From JAFLCA01 sp041907145 (GTDB lineage Bacteria > Bdellovibrionota_C > UBA2361 > JAFLCA01): 64,000 nucleotides of DNA. Under the pieces are notes generated by a model. That model saw only the letters and a list, made by a program, of their open reading frames with translations. It was not told the origin of the DNA and ran no database searches. Where the stretch lies: assembly GCA_041907145.1 (NCBI GenBank), contig JAYRHW010000132.1, positions 1-64,000 of the forward strand, in the 5' to 3' direction. The position numbers were made by a program, and so were the translations under genes. Below, piece by piece: positions 59,627 to 64,000 of this stretch. Numbering within the stretch: the first letter of the stretch is position 1; every line of letters begins with the position of its first letter.

Positions 59627-60457
59627 TCAGTCGGCGGCTCTCAGTAGGTTCTGCAGCTCAAGGAAAAGCGCCGGAGCTGCGACGATAAAGTTCTCCCCGT
59701 TCCAGTCGCTCGGCCATGTCGATGTGGTTGCTCGCGACTGAGCGGCAAGGTGGCCGGTGCGAGCGCCAGCCTCGCGTGCGATGAGACCGCCGGCCGCGAT
59801 ATCCCAGGGCTTTACTGATTCCCAATATCCATCCAGTTTCCCGCCTGCAACGTAGCAGACGTCGATCGCTGCAGCGCCAAAACGTCGAATATCGCGGCAA
59901 TGCGAAAGCACCGCTCTTGTTTGCGCGATCATGGTGTCCACTTCGGTACGCCAGCCGGGAAAGCCGGTGGCCAGTATCGCTTGTGAAAGATTCGTTGTCG
60001 CGCGGGGCTTGATCGAAGAGCCATTGCAATATGCCCCGCCCCCGAGTGTTGCCGTGAAGGTGGATTTTAGAAACGGACAGTGTACTACCGCTGCCTGCAC
60101 TCGTCCGGCATGGGCGTATGCGATCGAGACTGCCGAGTGATCGAGTCCGTAGGCATAGTTCGCGGTGCCGTCGATTGGATCTATTATCCAAAGCGACTCG
60201 TTCGGATTCGCATTCCCAGGGTCTGGATGGGATTCCTCTGTAAGGAGGCCATGATCCGGATAGCGGCTCTTGATATGGCCGATAATGATCGCTTCGGCCT
60301 GCAGATCCGCGTTGGTAACGACGTCCTTCTCGGACTTGAAGGAAATATCGACTCCACCTTTTCGGCGCAGTGCGTCTATTCGGTCTCCTGCCTCCAGCGC
60401 GGCTTGCAGCGCAAGATTTAGAAATTCAGAGCGGTTTGCTGCGGTAAGAGTTGTCAT
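59627..60457 (-). CDS. suhB: Inositol-1-monophosphatase family protein
   Basis: A 276-residue phosphatase of the IMPase/SuhB group. Metal-ligand motifs are LLTEESHPD, WIIDPIDGTANYAYG and WDIAAGGLIAREAGA. It hydrolyses inositol-1-phosphate or related sugar phosphates; in E. coli SuhB also acts in rRNA antitermination. The C-terminal end (LFLELQNLLRAAD) is a normal helix. It is convergent with the DksA-like gene (40 bases between stops) and its start is 78 bases from divergent ispE. Confidence 0.92.
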   Translation of the reverse strand: MTTLTAANRSEFLNLALQAALEAGDRIDALRRKGGVDISFKSEKDVVTNADLQAEAIIIGHIKSRYPDHGLLTEESHPDPGNANPNESLWIIDPIDGTANYAYGLDHSAVSIAYAHAGRVQAAVVHCPFLKSTFTATLGGGAYCNGSSIKPRATTNLSQAILATGFPGWRTEVDTMIAQTRAVLSHCRDIRRFGAAAIDVCYVAGGKLDGYWESVKPWDIAAGGLIAREAGARTGHLAAQSRATTSTWPSDWNGENFIVAAPALFLELQNLLRAAD

Positions 60458-60535
60458 GGCTGCATTAGGATTGTAGTTTGTTCATCGGAATTATTCCACA
60501 AAAGGCGACCATGTTCGAGGGGCTTACCCGGCACC

Positions 60536-61501
60536 ATGACTTCGCATAGTAGGCGCATAGACAATCTCGAGGGTCGGAGCTTCTCGGCCAGCGCACCTGC
60601 CAAGCTTAATCTGCGGTTGAAAATAATCGGGCGTAGAGCTGACGGGTATCATCTTCTTAGCATGCTCAATGTGGGGACCGACTTGGAGGACGGTGTTGCG
60701 CTGCGCTTCCAGGCGTCGGGCCAGTCTACCGTGAGTATCCACGGGGGCAGAGAGGATTTAGGTCTGCTCGATGCCCGTCGTAATTTAGCCTGCCGTGCGG
60801 CTGACGATTTGATGAGAAGATCGGGAGGCAAACTCAGCGTTCATGTGGAGCTGAGCAAGCTTATTCCCTTGGGGGCTGGACTCGGTGGGGGCAGCTCCGA
60901 TGCCGCGTGCGTGCTTAGGCTTGTGCAGTCAGCCTTTGCCGAAGTCGGAGTAAGGGTTGACGATGATGCGCTATTTTCGGCGGCAGAGAGTCTCGGCGCT
61001 GACGTAGCTTATTTCTTACGCGGTGGCTTAGCCCGTGTTTCCGGCGTCGGTGAGTGTATCTCGCAGGCGCAGTGTCCTTGTCCGCGCGAACTTCGAGCAC
61101 TGCTCTTTTTGCCTGCGCAGGGAATTTCGACTCCAGCCCTTTACTCTGAGTATCGTAAACAGATTCCTGACATTTTTCCTCAGGAAGATACTGCTTTAGT
61201 GAATTGGGATGATAAGCAAATCGACCCACGGCCTTGGTATGAACAATTGCTGACTCTGGTGGACAATGATTTTGAACGTGTGCTTCGACAGTTTAGTCCT
61301 TCAGTGTGGTCAGCGCTGCACCTTGTTCGAAGGCAGGGGACTCTCATAGCCGGTCTGACCGGGAGCGGAAGTGCGTTTTTTGCCCTCCCTCGTCACTTAG
61401 GAGCAGAAATCAGCGGAGTTAGGAGCGAGCTTGAAGTCGAGCTTAGGGCGTCGGGGGTTGCCGTCCGGGAGATAGCGCTCAGAACGAGTCCAACATATTG
61501 A
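60536..61501 (+). CDS. ispE: 4-diphosphocytidyl-2-C-methyl-D-erythritol kinase
   Basis: A 321-residue GHMP kinase of the MEP isoprenoid pathway. It has the opening SAPAKLNLRLKIIGRRADGYHLL and the ATP-binding glycine loop PLGAGLGGGSSDAA, followed by DVAYFLRGGLARVSG-type region and the final GLTGSGSAFF loop. The product feeds IspF. Length is slightly above the E. coli enzyme (283). It begins an ispE-tRNA-prs-rplY-pth segment that is common in deltaproteobacterial genomes. Confidence 0.94.
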   Translation: MTSHSRRIDNLEGRSFSASAPAKLNLRLKIIGRRADGYHLLSMLNVGTDLEDGVALRFQASGQSTVSIHGGREDLGLLDARRNLACRAADDLMRRSGGKLSVHVELSKLIPLGAGLGGGSSDAACVLRLVQSAFAEVGVRVDDDALFSAAESLGADVAYFLRGGLARVSGVGECISQAQCPCPRELRALLFLPAQGISTPALYSEYRKQIPDIFPQEDTALVNWDDKQIDPRPWYEQLLTLVDNDFERVLRQFSPSVWSALHLVRRQGTLIAGLTGSGSAFFALPRHLGAEISGVRSELEVELRASGVAVREIALRTSPTY

Positions 61502-61537
61502 TTTATCGTAAATATCTCGGTAGCTTGAGGGCGTTAT

Positions 61538-61609
61538 TGGCCGGTCGCCAAGCGGTAAGGCACCGGGTTTTGATCCCGGCATACGTAGGTTCGAATCCTA
61601 CCCGGCCAA
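61538..61609 (+). tRNA. tRNA-Gln (anticodon TTG)
   Basis: A 72-base cloverleaf: acceptor TGGCCGG pairs with CCGGCCA (61538-61544 with 61602-61608), D-arm region CGCCAAGCGGTAAGGC, anticodon stem CCGGG/CCCGG with loop TTTTGAT (anticodon TTG at 61570-61572) and T-arm GTAGGTTCGAATCCTAC. The 3' CCA is not encoded. It lies between ispE and prs on the same strand, a common position for a glutamine tRNA. Confidence 0.95.
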
Positions 61610-61745
61610 CGTCGAATCTAGATTGGGCATAGGTTTTAGCTCTGGCTCGTTGTTCGCCAGGAGTAGCTTCAACTCGATTCGCTCATAACATGGGTACAGA
61701 TGACTGTTGGCGTTTTGGCAGTCATCGCTTCTTGAAGGCTGCACC

Positions 61746-62690
61746 TTGAAACGTCAACTGCTCGTTTTCTCGGGTCGTTCCAACCAAAAGATCACCTCTG
61801 CTATTTGCGATGGCCTGCCCACTGAGCTCGGGCGCTTAGAAGTCGTACGCTTCAGCGACGGTGAGTTGTCGGTTGAGATCGGCGATAATGTTCGCGGGCG
61901 CGATGTTTTCGTCGTGCAGAGCACCTCTGCTCCGGGAAACGATCATCTGATGGAACTGCTGGTCGTCATTGATGCGTTGCGACGCGCATCTGCTTGGCGC
62001 ATCACGGCAGTGCTCCCATACTTCGGGTATGCCCGTCAGGATCGCAAGCTCAAGCCGCGAGTGCCGATTACGGCTAAGCTCGTGGCGAACCTGATCGCAA
62101 CGGCTGGGGCGCATCGCGTACTCACCATGGACTTGCATTCTGGGCAAATCGTGGGCTTCTTCGATATTCCGGTCGATAACCTGAACGCTTTTCCCGTACT
62201 GCTGCCCTACGTGAAGGAGAACTACGGCGGGCAGGATCTTACCATCGTGTCGCCCGATGTGGGCGGCGTAGAGCGAGCGCGACATTTTGCTACCAGGCTC
62301 GACAACGCAGCTATCGCGGTTATCGATAAGCGCCGTTCAGGCCCCAATCAGGTCGCCGAGATGAACGTGGTCGGTGATGTGCGAAAGAGCACCTGCATTA
62401 TCGTCGACGATATGATCGATACCGGGGGGACTATCGTAAAGGCGGGGGAGACGCTATTGGAGGCTGGGGCCAAGCAGGTGATTGCCTGCTGCGTGCATCC
62501 GGTATTTTCGGGAAACGCCGTCGATCGGCTCAAAGCTTCACCCTTCAAGGAAGTCATCGTCACCGACACTATTCAGGTGCCTAAATCCAACCAATTTCCG
62601 AAGCTTACGACCCTCTCAGTTGCTCCGCTCTTCGCAGAGGCAATTCGGCGCATTCATTCAGAGGACTCGATTAGTAGTCTTTTCAAGTAG
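61746..62690 (+). CDS. prs: Ribose-phosphate pyrophosphokinase (PRPP synthetase)
   Basis: A 314-residue Prs, making PRPP from ribose-5-phosphate and ATP. It opens LKRQLLVFSGRSNQKI and contains FSDGELSVEIGDNVRGRDVFVVQST, LPYFGYARQDRKLKPRVPITAKLVAN, the TMDLHSGQIVGFF segment and the PRPP-loop IIVDDMIDTGGTI. The TTG at 61746 has AAGG 7 bases upstream and gives the usual length; an in-frame ATG at 61707 would add 13 residues without similarity. It lies between the tRNA and rplY. Confidence 0.94.
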   Translation: MKRQLLVFSGRSNQKITSAICDGLPTELGRLEVVRFSDGELSVEIGDNVRGRDVFVVQSTSAPGNDHLMELLVVIDALRRASAWRITAVLPYFGYARQDRKLKPRVPITAKLVANLIATAGAHRVLTMDLHSGQIVGFFDIPVDNLNAFPVLLPYVKENYGGQDLTIVSPDVGGVERARHFATRLDNAAIAVIDKRRSGPNQVAEMNVVGDVRKSTCIIVDDMIDTGGTIVKAGETLLEAGAKQVIACCVHPVFSGNAVDRLKASPFKEVIVTDTIQVPKSNQFPKLTTLSVAPLFAEAIRRIHSEDSISSLFK

Positions 62691-62974
62691 TTGACCCTGG
62701 AGTTCGATCGATCTCTCCATTCAGCCAAGACGCCTTGGAGCGGAGCCGGCTCTATTTACCTTGGGGGAAATTTATGATTAATTACAGCACTCTCCGCTTA
62801 TTCAGATAGCTGAAGTGGGCTGTTGCGCCCGGGGAGAGCGTGTGACTCCTCGGGCTTGTCTCGTCGCTTGTCTTGAATTCGCCTCGTGCGTTTCGACTGC
62901 GCCGGCCTCCGGGAGTTCGTACTCGCACAATTCACTCTGCATCGGAGTTAAAGTTTTACTAAGAGGTAATGCCT

Positions 62975-63706
62975 GTGACTGATTTTACACTTGAAGCTGA
63001 CATTCGCGCCAATACCGGAGCCGCTTCCTCGAAGCATCTCCGTGCTCAAGGCATGCTGCCATCAATCATGTACGCCCGCGGGGAAGCTGCTGTAGCGCTT
63101 TCCATCTCGTACAAGGATTTCGTCAAGGCTGCGCAGACTGCGCGAATCTCCCAAGTCTTTACCTTCAAGAGCAAGAGTAAGGATATTGACGGACGTTCGG
63201 CGATTGTGAAGGAAATCCAGAAGGACGGATTGGCAGGGCGAGTACTCCACGTCGACTTTCAGGCGCTTCACGAAAACGAGGAGATCGTCGTTCGTATTCC
63301 GCTCACGATCGTTGGCGAGGCTACCGGCGTGAAGTTGGACGGCGGTATCTTGACCGTTTCGGCTCATGAGCTGTCGGTCAGCTGCTTGCCGAAGGCGATT
63401 CCGCAGTCGATTGAAGTTAACGTATCCGAGCTGCATATCGGACAGAGCATACATGCTCAGGACATTGCGCTGCCCTCCGGCGTGCGTCTTTCTGGAAATC
63501 CGCTAGAGACCATCGTCAGCGTCGTCGCTGTACGTCAGATTGTCGAAGAGACTCCGGCTGCTACGCCTGCTGAAGGCGTTGCTGCTGATGGCACCGCTGC
63601 CCCTGCTGAAGGTGCGGCTGCTGCTCCTGCTGGTGGCGCGGCCCCTGAGAAGGGCGCAGCCGCTGGTGCGGATGAAAAGGGCGGAAAGCCGGCAAAGGGT
63701 AAGTAG
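62975..63706 (+). CDS. rplY: Ribosomal protein bL25 (CTC form)
   Basis: A 243-residue long-form bL25: the core fold (about residues 1-95, DFTLEADIRANTGAASSKHLRAQGMLPSIMY, then IVKEIQKDGLAGRVLHVDFQAL) and the C-terminal CTC domain (about 95-190, HENEEIVVRIPLTIVGEATGVKLDGGIL and VNVSELHIGQSIHAQDIALPSGV). It binds 5S rRNA. An Ala/Gly/Lys-rich tail of about 50 residues follows. GTG at 62975 with GAGG 8 bases upstream gives MTDFTLEAD, the usual N-terminus; ATG at 62969 is two codons upstream but too close to GAGG. Confidence 0.93.
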   Translation: MTDFTLEADIRANTGAASSKHLRAQGMLPSIMYARGEAAVALSISYKDFVKAAQTARISQVFTFKSKSKDIDGRSAIVKEIQKDGLAGRVLHVDFQALHENEEIVVRIPLTIVGEATGVKLDGGILTVSAHELSVSCLPKAIPQSIEVNVSELHIGQSIHAQDIALPSGVRLSGNPLETIVSVVAVRQIVEETPAATPAEGVAADGTAAPAEGAAAAPAGGAAPEKGAAAGADEKGGKPAKGK

Positions 63707-63742
63707 CGAGCAGTTGGCGAACTTCTTCCCAAGGGGGTTCGA

Positions 63743-64000
63743 GTGTCGCATGTGCAGCTGATAGCGGGCTTGGGGAATCCGGGACCGCAGTACGAGAGGA
63801 CGCGGCACAACCTTGGTTTTATGCTGGTTGATGCGCTCGCCGAAAAGTTGGGTTCCGGCTCGGCTGCATGGCGAGACAAGGGCAGTGCCCATGTTTGCGA
63901 ATTGGGAAGCGGTCCGGATCGTTTGATGCTAATAAAGCCGCAAACGTTCATGAACCTGAGCGGGCAGCCGCTAGCCGAGTTGGCGAATTTTTTGAAAATT
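63743..64000 (+). CDS. pth: Peptidyl-tRNA hydrolase (3' truncated by window end)
   Basis: The first 86 codons of Pth: GTG start at 63743 with AAGGGGG upstream, then VQLIAGLGNPGPQYERTRHN, a family signature (GLGNPG, and the catalytic His in TRHNLGF), and LMLIKPQTFMNLSGQPLAEL. The frame is open to the end of the window. The enzyme frees tRNA from stalled peptidyl-tRNA. It starts 36 bases after rplY, as in the common rplY-pth pair. Confidence 0.95.
   Translation, partial: MSHVQLIAGLGNPGPQYERTRHNLGFMLVDALAEKLGSGSAAWRDKGSAHVCELGSGPDRLMLIKPQTFMNLSGQPLAELANFLKI

Overview
The window looks like a chromosomal segment of a Gram-negative bacterium of proteobacterial or 'deltaproteobacterial' grade (for example Myxococcota, Bdellovibrionota or a related lineage). 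I cannot assign it more closely. Support for this comes from LPS inner-core genes (two or more GT9 heptosyltransferases, a Kdo-kinase-like protein and a heptose-7-phosphate kinase), the orders yicC-gmk, rpoZ-spoT, mutL-miaA-accA and ispE-tRNA(Gln)-prs-rplY-pth, several lipoproteins, two transmembrane Ser/Thr protein kinases, and GTG and TTG starts used beside ATG. No insertion sequence, prophage or CRISPR array was seen.

Region 1 (1-11.2 kb) is accessory. After the end of a BtuF/FecB-type binding protein comes a non-flagellar type III secretion (T3SS) export block: SctI-like rod protein, a SctO/SctP-like protein, SctR, SctS, SctT and SctU. SctU stops just where its NPTH autocleavage site should begin. 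A 1069-residue GAF/PAS histidine kinase follows, and then a 107-residue protein that resembles the missing SctU/FlhB cytoplasmic domain. SctU therefore appears to be encoded as two separate genes with a sensor kinase between them. A double-FHA protein with a C-terminal membrane anchor and a degenerate receiver/PAS/kinase-like protein close the block. No SctQ lies in its usual place before SctR.

Region 2 (11.4-20 kb) holds an LPS-core operon (sugar epimerase, GT9, Kdo-kinase-like, GT9, HldE-type kinase) running into yicC, gmk, a PDZ-like lipoprotein and a Ser/Thr kinase. Region 3 (19.8-26.3 kb, minus strand) contains envelope genes: a DUF5658-like membrane protein, a large lipoprotein, an exported protein, a lipoprotein and plsB.

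Region 4 (26.4-49.4 kb) is mostly housekeeping: rpoZ, spoT/rel, htrA, mutL, miaA, accA, infA, a HEAT-repeat Ser/Thr kinase, dsbD, coaD, ndk, rlmN, a cold-shock protein, a hybrid kinase, dusB, an MlaF-type ATPase and a Ski2-like helicase. Two of these genes are interrupted. accA has one in-frame TGA in its most conserved glycine-rich loop. The helicase is split by a -1 frame change at a canonical G GGA AAG slippery heptamer.

Region 5 (49.4-64 kb) has a giant TadE-like secreted protein, etfB-etfA, a DUF192 protein, and a propionyl-CoA carboxylase operon (beta subunit, an epsilon-like small protein, biotin carrier). This faces a methylmalonyl-CoA mutase large subunit, so propionyl-CoA can be routed to succinyl-CoA. 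A DksA/TraR-type regulator, suhB, ispE, tRNA-Gln, prs, rplY and the start of pth complete the window.
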